From the NCBI RefSeq assembly GCF_009668025.1, contig NZ_WJXZ01000012.1:372001-436000 (forward strand): a stretch of 64,000 bases of DNA, given 5' to 3'. The first letter of the stretch is position 1. The number at the start of each line of letters is the position of its first letter. The stretch comes from Larkinella terrae. GTDB lineage: Bacteria > Bacteroidota > Bacteroidia > Cytophagales > Spirosomataceae. Below the pieces are notes generated by a model. That model searched no databases. It saw only the letters and a program-made list of their open reading frames with translations, and was not told where the DNA came from. Of the stretch, positions 15,719-23,848 are shown piece by piece. A program made the position numbers and the translations under genes.

Positions 15719-16804
15719 ATGTATTTGGAAAAACTCAACCTGACCAACTTCAAAAATTACGAGGAAGGGAGTTTTACATTTAGCGAACAGATTAATTGCA
15801 TCGTTGGACCGAACGGGAGCGGCAAAACCAATCTGCTGGACGCGGTTTATTTTTTGTCGCTGAGCAAAAGTGCCTTCCACAACCAGGATGCGTTGAGTAT
15901 TCACCACCAAAGCGATTTCTTTATTATTGACGGTATTTTCCGAACCGGTGACAAATCCACCCAGATCACGTGCAGCCTGCAGCGCGGCCAGCGGAAAGTG
16001 TTGTTGTCAGACAAAAAACCGTACGAGCGAATTAGCGAACACATCGGGCGGTTTCCGGTCGTGATGCTGGCACCGAACGATACCGATCTGGTCCGGGAAC
16101 ACAGTGAGGAACGGCGGCACTTTTTCGACGGCGTTCTGTCGCAACTGGATTCGGATTACCTGCGCGATTATTTGTTCTACCAGCAGATTCTGAAACAGCG
16201 CAACGGCACTCTGAAACTGTTTGCCGAACGGAATTACCTGGACGAAGAACTGCTGGAAACGTACAACGAACCGTTGCTTCAACTGGCCGGGCGCATTTAC
16301 CAACGCCGGAAGCGGTTTGTCAGCGAATTTTTGCCCATCGTTCAAAAACATTACGCCTACCTGAGCGACGCCCGCGAAGCCGTCGATATTATTTATGAAT
16401 CGGAAGTGGGCAACGAGGAATTTCCGAAAGATTTCCGGCGAAACCGCCAGCGGGACATTCAGTTGCAACGTACCAACAAAGGCGTTCACAAGGATGATTA
16501 TGTTTTTGAAGCCAATGGCGTTGCGCTGAAAAAATTCGGTTCGCAGGGGCAGCAGAAGACGTTCGTGATTGCCCTGAAACTGGCGCAGTTCGAGCAGTTG
16601 CAGGCCGAAAAAGGCGTCAAACCGATGCTTTTGCTGGACGATATTTTCGACAAACTCGACGACCGCCGGATCGATAAGCTCATCACCCTAATGGAACACC
16701 ACACCTTCGGCCAGATTTTCATCACCGACGCCCGCCCCGACCGCACCAAAGACCTACTCACTGCCGTGAAAGCCGACGTCGCCTATTTCCGAACGGAAGG
16801 GTGA
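15719..16804 (+). CDS. recF: DNA replication/repair protein RecF
   Basis: SMC-like ATPase of 361 residues that helps load RecA at single-strand gaps. The start MYLEKLNLTNFKNYEEGSF is diagnostic; Walker A is GPNGSGKT (about 33-40), the signature region is FGSQGQQKTFVIALKLAQFE and Walker B is PMLLLDDIFDKLD. Start: ATG 15719 is the first in frame and is preceded by TATCTTTG. In many Bacteroidota recF is grouped with a TPR gene and ribH; here pdhA separates them and recF is divergent. Confidence 0.95.
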   Translation: MYLEKLNLTNFKNYEEGSFTFSEQINCIVGPNGSGKTNLLDAVYFLSLSKSAFHNQDALSIHHQSDFFIIDGIFRTGDKSTQITCSLQRGQRKVLLSDKKPYERISEHIGRFPVVMLAPNDTDLVREHSEERRHFFDGVLSQLDSDYLRDYLFYQQILKQRNGTLKLFAERNYLDEELLETYNEPLLQLAGRIYQRRKRFVSEFLPIVQKHYAYLSDAREAVDIIYESEVGNEEFPKDFRRNRQRDIQLQRTNKGVHKDDYVFEANGVALKKFGSQGQQKTFVIALKLAQFEQLQAEKGVKPMLLLDDIFDKLDDRRIDKLITLMEHHTFGQIFITDARPDRTKDLLTAVKADVAYFRTEG

Positions 16805-16813
16805 TTTAAGTCC

Positions 16814-16844
16814 AAATCCCAAAATATTATGATTTTGTGGGATT
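16814..16844. terminator. hairpin between convergent recF and comM
   Basis: AATCCCAAAAT pairs with ATTTTGTGGGATT except for a 2-nt bulge. The arms are A/T-rich at the loop side, and the site fills the 45-bp gap between two convergent genes. Confidence 0.5.
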
Positions 16845-16849
16845 TTGGT

Positions 16850-18391
16850 TCACCCCGCCCAATTTTCCCGGTCCAGACTCCGGTATTGAATAGCTTCGGC
16901 CAGGTGTTCGATTTCGATGTGTTCAGCGCCCGCCAGATCGGCAATCGTTCGTGAAACTTTCAGAATCCGGTCGTAGGCGCGGGCCGACAAACCCAGTCTT
17001 TCCATCGCGGTTTTCAGCAGCGTCAGCCCTTCCGTGCTGATGACGCAGATTTCTTTCACCATCTGCGACGGCATCATCGCGTTGGAATAAATGCCGGTTT
17101 GCTCCCGAAACCGCTTCGTCTGGATTTCCCGCGCCCGAATCACCCGCTCCCGAATGGTTTCACTGCCTTCGGACGGCCGGTTGGCGGTCATCTGGTCGAA
17201 CGAAACCGGGGTGACTTCCACGTGCAGGTCGATGCGGTCGAGCAGCGGACCGCTGATTTTATTCAAATACCGCTGCACCACGCCCGGTCCGCAAACGCAT
17301 TCTTTTTCGGGGTGATTGTAATACCCGCAGGGACACGGATTCATACTGGCGATCAGCATAAAATTGGCCGGAAACTCTACGGCCCACTTCGCCCGCGAGA
17401 TGCTCACTTTCCGTTCTTCGAGCGGCTGCCGCATCACTTCCAAAGCCGTGCGTTTAAACTCCGGCAGTTCGTCCAGAAACAACACGCCGTTGTGCGACAA
17501 CGAAATTTCGCCGGGTTGCGGAAAACTGCCCCCACCCACCAGAGCCGCATCGCTGATCGTGTGGTGCGGTGACCGGAAGGGCCGGGTCGCAATCAAAGTA
17601 GCCCGACTCCCGAGTTTTCCGGCAACGGAGTGAATCTTGGTGGTTTCCAGCGCTTCGTGCAGCGTCAGAGGTGGCAAAATACTCGGCAGGCGTTTCGCCA
17701 GCATGGTTTTTCCGGCACCCGGCGGCCCGATCATGATGACGTTATGCCCACCGGCAGCGGCAATTTCCATTGCCCGTTTGATGTTTTCCTGGCCCTGAAC
17801 ATGGGCAAAATCGGCCGCGTACGCGTTTTGAGTATTCGTAAACAGTTCCCGCGTATCCGTAACCAGCGGTTCAATTGCTTTTTTCCCTTCGAAAAACTCC
17901 ACGGCATCCATCATGGTTTCAACCCCAATCACATCGAGATTATTGACGATGGCGGCTTCCGGGGCGTTTTCGGCGGGCAGGACAAAGCCTTTAAAACCGC
18001 GTTTGCGTGCTTCAATCGCAATCGGCAAAACGCCTTTGATCGGCCGCAGTTTGCCGTCGAGCGACAGTTCACCCATGATCACGTAGTCTTCCAAGCTGCG
18101 TTCCAGCGTAATTTGTTCCGACGCCTGAAGCACGCAGAGCCCGATCGGCAAATCGTACGACGAGCCTTCTTTGCGAATGTCGGCCGGAGCCAGATTGACC
18201 ACGACTTTTTGCCGGGGCATCCGGTAGCCGAAGTATTTCAGGGATGACTCAACGCGTTGTTCGCTTTCCTTGACGGCACTGTCGGGCAACCCAACCAGGA
18301 AAAAGTGCAGCCCCTGTGCCACCGTGACTTCAATCGTAATGATGGTTGCGCCCACACCGTGAACGGCGCTTCCGAAGGTTTTCGCCAGCAT
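16850..18391 (-). CDS. comM: YifB/ComM family Mg-chelatase-like AAA+ ATPase
   Basis: Cytoplasmic AAA+ protein of 513 residues; ComM is a hexameric helicase that promotes branch migration during natural transformation. An N-terminal Lon-like fold (residues 1-170, GLPDSAVKESEQRVESSLK) precedes the ATPase module with Walker A GPPGAGKTMLAKRLPSILPPL (about 221-228), Walker B GVLFLDELPEF and a Cys-rich segment MNPCPCGYYNHPEKECVCGP typical of the family. The C-terminal Mg_chelatase_C domain ends with LDRENWAG. Full length. Whether this organism is transformable cannot be told from the window. Confidence 0.93.
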   Translation of the reverse strand: MLAKTFGSAVHGVGATIITIEVTVAQGLHFFLVGLPDSAVKESEQRVESSLKYFGYRMPRQKVVVNLAPADIRKEGSSYDLPIGLCVLQASEQITLERSLEDYVIMGELSLDGKLRPIKGVLPIAIEARKRGFKGFVLPAENAPEAAIVNNLDVIGVETMMDAVEFFEGKKAIEPLVTDTRELFTNTQNAYAADFAHVQGQENIKRAMEIAAAGGHNVIMIGPPGAGKTMLAKRLPSILPPLTLHEALETTKIHSVAGKLGSRATLIATRPFRSPHHTISDAALVGGGSFPQPGEISLSHNGVLFLDELPEFKRTALEVMRQPLEERKVSISRAKWAVEFPANFMLIASMNPCPCGYYNHPEKECVCGPGVVQRYLNKISGPLLDRIDLHVEVTPVSFDQMTANRPSEGSETIRERVIRAREIQTKRFREQTGIYSNAMMPSQMVKEICVISTEGLTLLKTAMERLGLSARAYDRILKVSRTIADLAGAEHIEIEHLAEAIQYRSLDRENWAG

Positions 18392-18592
18392 GAAAAGCAG
18401 GTTTCGGTTCTGATTACTCCTCTGTTAGACGCACAACCGGTCGAAAGGACACAGGAAAACCGGGACTTTCTTTTCGATTTTGCGGACCGATTCCCAACTA
18501 ATTTTCGTCAGAATCGACAGATTTACCGCCCGCTTGTTTGTAAACTCTGAAAAGGCAGCAAAATTTGGAGCAAAATTGATATCTCTGTTTTA

Positions 18593-18606
18593 TTAAGATC
18601 TCTTAA
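18593..18606. promoter_or_regulatory. possible operator upstream of galK
   Basis: Short dyad TTAAGA-TC-TCTTAA, 10 nt before the galK ATG and just after an imperfect -7 element TATCTCTG (18580-18587). Position would suit a repressor or transcript-start site. No regulator gene is adjacent. Confidence 0.25.
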
Positions 18607-18616
18607 CGCCGGTACT

Positions 18617-19792
18617 ATGATTGCGCAGCAACCTTACGTCCACCAGATCGAGGCTGTTTTTTGGAAGGAATTTAACCGGCAACCCGAATTGCTGGTGCGT
18701 GGGCCGGGGCGCATCAATTTGCTGGGCGAACATACGGATTACAACGGTGGGCTGGTGTTACCGGCCAGCATCGATAAAGAGATCATTTTTGCTCTCGGCA
18801 AACGCTCCGACCAAACCGGGCGGATTGTGGCCGAAAACCTGAATCAATCATTTTCATTTTCACTCCGCGAGATCACGCCATCTCCGCAAGGCTGGCCGAA
18901 TTATTTGATGGGCGTCGTCGATCAGTTGCAGAAAGCCGGTTATTTCCCGGGCGGTTTTGAGCTGGTTTTCGGCGGAAATATTCCATCCGGCGCGGGTTTG
19001 TCATCGTCGGCGGCTCTGGAATGCGGACTCGCTTTCGGCCTGAATCAATTATACAATTTAGGGCTATCGACCATCGACATGGTGAAGCTGAGCCAGCGCG
19101 CCGAAAACCAGTTTGTCGGCGTCAATTGTGGCATCATGGACCAGTTTGCCTCCATGTTCGGGCGCGACCAGGCCGTGATCCAACTGGATTGCAAGTCTCT
19201 GCACCATGAATATTTTCCGTTTCAGGCGAAGGATTACGTGCTGATTTTGTGCGATACGGGCGTCAAGCACTCCCTCAACGACAGCGAATACAATACCCGG
19301 CGACAGGAATGCGAAACAGGTGTTTCGATCCTGCAGCAATATAATCCCGAAATCCGGTTGCTGCGCGACGCCACAACGGCCCTGGTGGATGCCCACCGCG
19401 ATGAAATGCCGGGGAAAGTTTACCAGCGTTGCCGGTATGTTACCGAAGAAATCCAGCGCGTTCGGGTAGCGTGTCAGTATTTGCTGGAAAACGATCTGAC
19501 GGCTTTTGGCCAGAAAATGTACGAAACCCACGCCGGTTTGCAGCACGATTACGAAGTAAGCTGCGAAGAACTGGATTTTCTGGTTGATCAAACCCGGGCG
19601 GACGATGCGGTTCTGGGCGCCCGGATGATGGGGGGCGGTTTTGGCGGCTGTACCATCAATATTGTCAAACGCGAGGCTGCCGATGCTTTTGTGGCCCGAA
19701 TGAGTGCGGTTTATCAGGAAAAATTCGGCATCGAGCTGAAATGTTACCCGGTCCGGATTACGAATGGGACGTCGGTTTTGGGAAAAGAGTGA
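18617..19792 (+). CDS. galK: galactokinase
   Basis: GHMP-family kinase of 391 residues that phosphorylates galactose at C1 in the Leloir pathway. Substrate motif GRINLLGEHTDYNGGLVLP (about 32-50), phosphate-binding motif 2 IPSGAGLSSSAALECG, and motif 3 ARMMGGGFGGCTINIV near the C-terminus are all intact, as is the catalytic Asp region CGIMDQFAS. No galT, galE or sugar transporter is next to it. Start at ATG 18617 matches family length. Confidence 0.96.
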   Translation: MIAQQPYVHQIEAVFWKEFNRQPELLVRGPGRINLLGEHTDYNGGLVLPASIDKEIIFALGKRSDQTGRIVAENLNQSFSFSLREITPSPQGWPNYLMGVVDQLQKAGYFPGGFELVFGGNIPSGAGLSSSAALECGLAFGLNQLYNLGLSTIDMVKLSQRAENQFVGVNCGIMDQFASMFGRDQAVIQLDCKSLHHEYFPFQAKDYVLILCDTGVKHSLNDSEYNTRRQECETGVSILQQYNPEIRLLRDATTALVDAHRDEMPGKVYQRCRYVTEEIQRVRVACQYLLENDLTAFGQKMYETHAGLQHDYEVSCEELDFLVDQTRADDAVLGARMMGGGFGGCTINIVKREAADAFVARMSAVYQEKFGIELKCYPVRITNGTSVLGKE

Positions 19793-19827
19793 AAAGTGTC
19801 TAGGTGGCGCATCTCCGTTCAAAATGT

Positions 19828-19835
19828 TATCTTTG
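19828..19835 (+). promoter_or_regulatory. promoter -7 element of the PIN toxin-antitoxin operon
   Basis: Exact TATCTTTG, ending 15 nt before the antitoxin ATG at 19851. A start site about 7 nt downstream would leave a leader of only some 9 nt, short even for this phylum. Confidence 0.5.
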
Positions 19836-19850
19836 TAAAAAGCGAAAACG

Positions 19851-20057
19851 ATGGTTATTGAGCGTCAAAATAACGAAATCATTATCCGGCTCAACAGTTC
19901 TCTGATTGATATTGAGGATGTTCAGAAATTTGTCAGCTATTTTAAATTTCTGGAATCCAATGCCGGAAATCAGGGAACGGAAGAACAGGCCGCCGAACTG
20001 GCGCGTGAAGTTGACCAAAAGTGGTGGAAAGAAAACAAACACCGTTTCCTTCCATGA
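19851..20057 (+). CDS. putative antitoxin of a PIN-domain module
   Basis: Acidic protein of 68 residues with no named family that I recognise. The beginning (MVIERQNNEIIIRLNSSLIDIEDVQ) resembles small antitoxins with an N-terminal beta strand and helix, and the C-terminal half (EEQAAELAREVDQKWWKENK) is a helix suited to wrapping a toxin. The stop codon overlaps the start of the PIN toxin gene by the ATGA arrangement, which is the main evidence for the role. Confidence 0.72.
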   Translation: MVIERQNNEIIIRLNSSLIDIEDVQKFVSYFKFLESNAGNQGTEEQAAELAREVDQKWWKENKHRFLP

Positions 20058-20506
20058 TTGTTATCGTTGATGCGAATATTTTATTTAGTGCCCTTATTTC
20101 GGCCAATGGCAAAATAGCACGACTGCTTACCGATCCCACTCTTTCTATCCGGCGTGTAAGCTGCCATTACGCGGTGGTGGAGCTTTTCAAACACCAGCCT
20201 AAAATTGTTAAATACGCTAAAAAACCGCTGGAAGAAGTGATTGATGACCTTTCCACGCTCATCAATAATCTGAAATTATACAATGAAACCTTGATTGAGT
20301 TGCAACATTGGCAAGAAGCCGCACGCCTTACGGCAAATGTGGATCATTTCGATGTCAGCTATGTTGCGCTGACCCTACAAACCGACGGCTGGTTGTGGAC
20401 CGGCGATAAAAAACTAACTACACATTTGCAGGCAATGGGTTTTAATCGGGTCATCAATACGGAAGAATTGTATCAAATACTGAATCAGCCTGAGAAAGAA
20501 AGCTGA
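20054..20506 (+). CDS. PIN domain toxin (VapC-like ribonuclease)
   Basis: Protein of 150 residues with the PIN fold of VapC-type tRNA/rRNA-cleaving toxins. The acidic residues that hold the metal ions are visible: Asp in IVDANILFSAL (residue 6), Glu in HYAVVELFK, Asp in DHFDVSYVALTL and Asp in TGDKKL. It starts at ATG 20054, overlapping the antitoxin stop (ATGA). A hairpin ends the operon. The toxin looks intact, so the module is probably active. Confidence 0.82.
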   Translation: MIVIVDANILFSALISANGKIARLLTDPTLSIRRVSCHYAVVELFKHQPKIVKYAKKPLEEVIDDLSTLINNLKLYNETLIELQHWQEAARLTANVDHFDVSYVALTLQTDGWLWTGDKKLTTHLQAMGFNRVINTEELYQILNQPEKES

Positions 20507-20525
20507 TTTTTCTCTCAGGCTGATT
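20483..20525. terminator. hairpin at the end of the PIN operon
   Basis: Perfect 13-bp arms AATCAGCCTGAGA (20483-20495) and complement (20513-20525), loop rich in A and T. The left arm uses the last codons of the toxin gene. It lies between convergent genes. Confidence 0.65.
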
Positions 20526-20548
20526 CGTACTAAAAACCGCTCCACTAT

Positions 20549-21997
20549 TTACACCGCCAGGCTCCAGCCTTCGCGGTATTCCCGCTTCACGTACTGATTA
20601 GCCAGGTCGTAATTGGTGACCTTCATATTGGCGGCATCCCACAACAGTTTTTTCCGTCCGTTGTAGCGATCGGTCGATTTTTTGGCGGTCGGATTGTCGC
20701 GCAGCATCCAGCTTCGCAGGGCCAGATTTCCGATCAGAATACTTTCGGCAAACGGTGCCGCATATTCAAACGGCGAGCTCGTCACGCCTTTGCCGTAGCC
20801 GGCAATGCAGGCATCGACCCACTGCAGATAGTGATCTTCGTTCGGTACGCGGGCAATCGTTTCCGGAATATTGATCGATTCATTGGCTTTCAGCGGCAGC
20901 AAACGCGGATTCGCGCCGTAGCAGTCGGCCATCAGTTTTCCTTTCGAACCGATGAACAACACCCCGCCGTCGGAGTTTCCGAAGGCTTCGCCCGGCTGCA
21001 GTTCTTCCGGCAGTTCGGGCAAAATGCCACCGTCGTACCAGCTTAATTTGATGTCACCCTTGTTGTCTTTCCGGGGATAATTCAGGTGAATCGATGAGGA
21101 GAAGGGCGTCCAGTCGGGGTTGTTGTCCTGCTCGCGGAGCGTGAATGTCCAGGTTCCGGCCACGCTGCATTCGACTGAATTGGGGTAATCGAGCGGCAAA
21201 ATCCGGAAAACCGGGTCCAGAATGTGGCAGGCCATATCGCCCAGTGCACCCGTACCATACGGCCACCAACCGCGCCAGTTCCAGGGCAGATACGCCTGAT
21301 TATAAGGCACTTTCTTGGCCGGTCCGAGCCACAGGTCAAAGTCCAGTTCTTTCGGAATGTCGTAGGATTGGTCGGTTGGAACGGCCTGCGGCCAAACCGG
21401 ACGATTGGTCCAGGCCAGCACTTTATGCACGTCGCCGATTGTGCCCGCGTCGTAAATTTCCTTCATCCGGCGAACACCGTTCCCCGAGCCGCCCTGGTTG
21501 CCCATTTGGGTAATAACCTTGTATTTTTTAGCCGCCTGCCCCAAAATCCGGGATTCGTAGATGTCGTGCGTCAGCGGTTTTTGCGTATAAACGTGCTTGC
21601 CGAGCTGCATCGCAGCCAGGGTGGCCACGGCGTGCGTATTGTCGGGCGTTGAAATGGAGCAGGCGTCGATCGTCTTGCGTTCTTTGGCCAGCATTTCCCG
21701 AAAATCCTTGTAATACGTCGCTTTCGGAAAGCGGTTTCGGGATTCAACCGCCTGACGATCATCCACATCGCACAGCGCCACAATGTTTACATTCGGACTT
21801 TTCGAAAACGCGGCCAGGTCACTTTTTCCTTTGCCGCCGACGCCAATTCCGGCAATGTTGAGCTTATCGCTCGGGGCAACAAACCCTTTTCCCAGCACGT
21901 GCCGGGGAACGATCATAAACGAAGTGGCCGCCAGTGTCGATGTTTTGAGGAAATCCCGGCGGCTGGAATTCTCCGTAGGTACGTGGTTGTCTTCCAT
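20549..21997 (-). CDS. Gfo/Idh/MocA family oxidoreductase, Tat-exported
   Basis: NAD(P)-dependent dehydrogenase of 482 residues, probably acting on a sugar or sugar derivative outside the cytoplasm. A Tat signal is clear (SSRRDFLKTSTLAATSFM), followed by a Rossmann fold (LNIAGIGVGGKGKSDL), the KPL motif (YTQKPLTHDIYESR) and the large C-terminal GFO_IDH_MocA domain (AWTNRPVWPQ, NWRGWWPYGTGALGDMACH). The ATG at 21997 gives MEDNHVPTENSSRRDF; an upstream in-frame codon would add a hydrophobic stretch before the twin arginines. Substrate unknown; the standalone context gives no hint. Confidence 0.88.
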   Translation of the reverse strand: MEDNHVPTENSSRRDFLKTSTLAATSFMIVPRHVLGKGFVAPSDKLNIAGIGVGGKGKSDLAAFSKSPNVNIVALCDVDDRQAVESRNRFPKATYYKDFREMLAKERKTIDACSISTPDNTHAVATLAAMQLGKHVYTQKPLTHDIYESRILGQAAKKYKVITQMGNQGGSGNGVRRMKEIYDAGTIGDVHKVLAWTNRPVWPQAVPTDQSYDIPKELDFDLWLGPAKKVPYNQAYLPWNWRGWWPYGTGALGDMACHILDPVFRILPLDYPNSVECSVAGTWTFTLREQDNNPDWTPFSSSIHLNYPRKDNKGDIKLSWYDGGILPELPEELQPGEAFGNSDGGVLFIGSKGKLMADCYGANPRLLPLKANESINIPETIARVPNEDHYLQWVDACIAGYGKGVTSSPFEYAAPFAESILIGNLALRSWMLRDNPTAKKSTDRYNGRKKLLWDAANMKVTNYDLANQYVKREYREGWSLAV

Positions 21998-22146
21998 GAA
22001 AAAGAGGTTTAGAAAAAGGGTATTTAAGCCCAACGTAAGTTTTAATGAGCTAAGGCTGAAATCAATACGAAAAAAGGCGCCAATTGGGCTAGTTCAACGG
22101 CAAAATTCTTGTCAGATTTTTGATCACGACGTCGAAATACAGGCGC

Positions 22147-22192
22147 AAAAAATAAGCCCCGTTAAACCGGCTGCGGTCAACGGGGCTTATTT
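22147..22192 (-). terminator. intrinsic terminator of the M28 peptidase gene
   Basis: Perfect 14-bp stem (22150-22163 with 22179-22192; core AAGCCCCGTT), loop 15 nt, followed on the minus strand by a short T run. It lies 19 nt after the peptidase stop. Confidence 0.72.
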
Positions 22193-22210
22193 CAGTTTAT
22201 TAGCGTTAAA

Positions 22211-23719
22211 TTACTCCTTCCAGCGCCATTCATTGGCGATTTGCAGCGAGGTCCGCAGGCCCTGGGCGATCAGAAAATCGCGGGTTTTCGTGTCGTCCAT
22301 CCGCTGCGTCGGAATCGCGTCGGCATTCGCGAGCGCGTAGAGCAGCATCGCCGAGTAGCGAACGGTATTTTTCAGCTGGTCCTTATTCACCAGATTCATC
22401 CGGTCGCAATTGGCGTGGTAACAATCCAGTACGTTCCGGTCCAGATGTCCGCTCATGCCAACCACCGGTACCCCTTCCATCATAAACGGCTGATGATCAC
22501 TGTGTAAACCGGCCTGATTTGATAAGGTGTTCTGGAAAGCCGGTTCGATTTGCTTGATTTTGTCGCCAACTTCGGTCAGAAACGGCATCATTTCGTTGCG
22601 GCCAAACGCGTTAAAACCGCTGGGATCGTTGGTCATGTCCAGATTCAGCATATAGCGGACCTGATCCAGCTGACCGGTTTTCTTCAAATCTTCAACCAGG
22701 CTCCGCGAACCGAGCAAACCCTGCTCCTCACCCATGAACATGACAAACTCGATCGTGCGTTTCGGCTTGATTTTCAACGCCTTGAAGGTTCGGGCAATGT
22801 CCAGAATCGAGAACGAACCGATGCCGTTGTCGATCGCACCCGTCGCCAGATCCCAGGAATCGAGGTGGCCGCCGACGATGATTTTTTCGTCGGGAAACTG
22901 CGAGCCTTTCAGTGTTGCCACCACGTTCCGCGCCTTGATTTTCTTGCTCACGTTGGTCATGTCGATCACCGCGTGCAGGTTTTTTTCGTCGTGCATCCAC
23001 TGGCGAATTTCCTGCCCGCTTTCCAGCGAAATACAAACCGACGGAATCGATATGAGCTTTCCGGTTACGGAAGCCGTTCCGGTCAGCAGCACATTGCCCG
23101 GCACCAGATTGACCATAATGACGCCGATTGCGCCGTGCTGAATCGCCAGAGCGGTTTTTTCGGAGCGGTGGAGATTCCGGGCGCCCTTCGTCGGAGCGGC
23201 CAGGCCGATGTTGACGAGGGCAACCTTCCCTTTCAGCCGTTCTTTCGCAGCTGCAAAATCGCCTTCCAGGCCGTTGCCCAAGTCGACAATCTCGCCCTGA
23301 ATGTGGGCTTCGACGGGCGAATGCGCCAGGGCTACGACCTGCACATCCCGGAAATTATCACTTTTGTAGGGCACCACCGCCAGCGTAACGGTATCGCGCA
23401 TCCACGATTCGACTTCAAAAGGCGCGTATTGGGTGTCCGAATACCCGTAGTCTTTCAGCAGATTGTGGGTGTATTCTTCGGCCTTGCTGCCGTTGGGGCT
23501 GCCCGTCAGCCGGTGGCCGATTCGCTGCGTGGCATCGGTGAGGGTTTCATACACCCGGCTGTTTTTCAGGACTTCCTGATTGATTTTCGCAAATACTTTT
23601 TCAAGCGACGGACGGGCCGGTTCGCCGTCGATCCGGTCGCCCGGTTTTTTCAGGGTGTAGGCACTTAGCAAATAAATACCGCCCGAAAGCAGCAGATAAA
23701 CGTAGACTTTTTTTCGCAT
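22211..23719 (-). CDS. M28 family metallopeptidase with PA domain
   Basis: Secreted aminopeptidase or carboxypeptidase of 502 residues. A signal anchor (VYVYLLLSGGIYLLSAYTL) is followed by a protease-associated domain (about 130-260) and the M28 catalytic domain with all di-zinc ligands in order: GGHLDSWD (His), AIDNGIGS (bridging Asp), GEEQGLLGS (catalytic and metal Glu), NLDMTND (Asp) and CYHANCD (His). It probably digests peptides in the periplasm or outside. It is divergent from an S9 peptidase gene 129 bp away, suggesting a shared role in peptide use. Confidence 0.9.
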   Translation of the reverse strand: MRKKVYVYLLLSGGIYLLSAYTLKKPGDRIDGEPARPSLEKVFAKINQEVLKNSRVYETLTDATQRIGHRLTGSPNGSKAEEYTHNLLKDYGYSDTQYAPFEVESWMRDTVTLAVVPYKSDNFRDVQVVALAHSPVEAHIQGEIVDLGNGLEGDFAAAKERLKGKVALVNIGLAAPTKGARNLHRSEKTALAIQHGAIGVIMVNLVPGNVLLTGTASVTGKLISIPSVCISLESGQEIRQWMHDEKNLHAVIDMTNVSKKIKARNVVATLKGSQFPDEKIIVGGHLDSWDLATGAIDNGIGSFSILDIARTFKALKIKPKRTIEFVMFMGEEQGLLGSRSLVEDLKKTGQLDQVRYMLNLDMTNDPSGFNAFGRNEMMPFLTEVGDKIKQIEPAFQNTLSNQAGLHSDHQPFMMEGVPVVGMSGHLDRNVLDCYHANCDRMNLVNKDQLKNTVRYSAMLLYALANADAIPTQRMDDTKTRDFLIAQGLRTSLQIANEWRWKE

Positions 23720-23771
23720 AGTGAGGATTGCAATACAACTCCCAAAATAACTAAAAACCGGCTGAATGCCA

Positions 23772-23801
23772 TTTGTAAATCCCTAAAAATCTTTAAGTTT
23801 C
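23772..23801 (+). promoter_or_regulatory. candidate promoter of the S9 peptidase
   Basis: TTTG (23772-23775), an 18-nt spacer and TAAGTTTC (23794-23801), one mismatch from TAnnTTTG. Spacing is near the Bacteroidota norm. Confidence 0.35.
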
Positions 23802-23848
23802 TTTGCCAAACCAAAACTCCTCAACGAATCCTGAAAAAAAGGTGTTTA

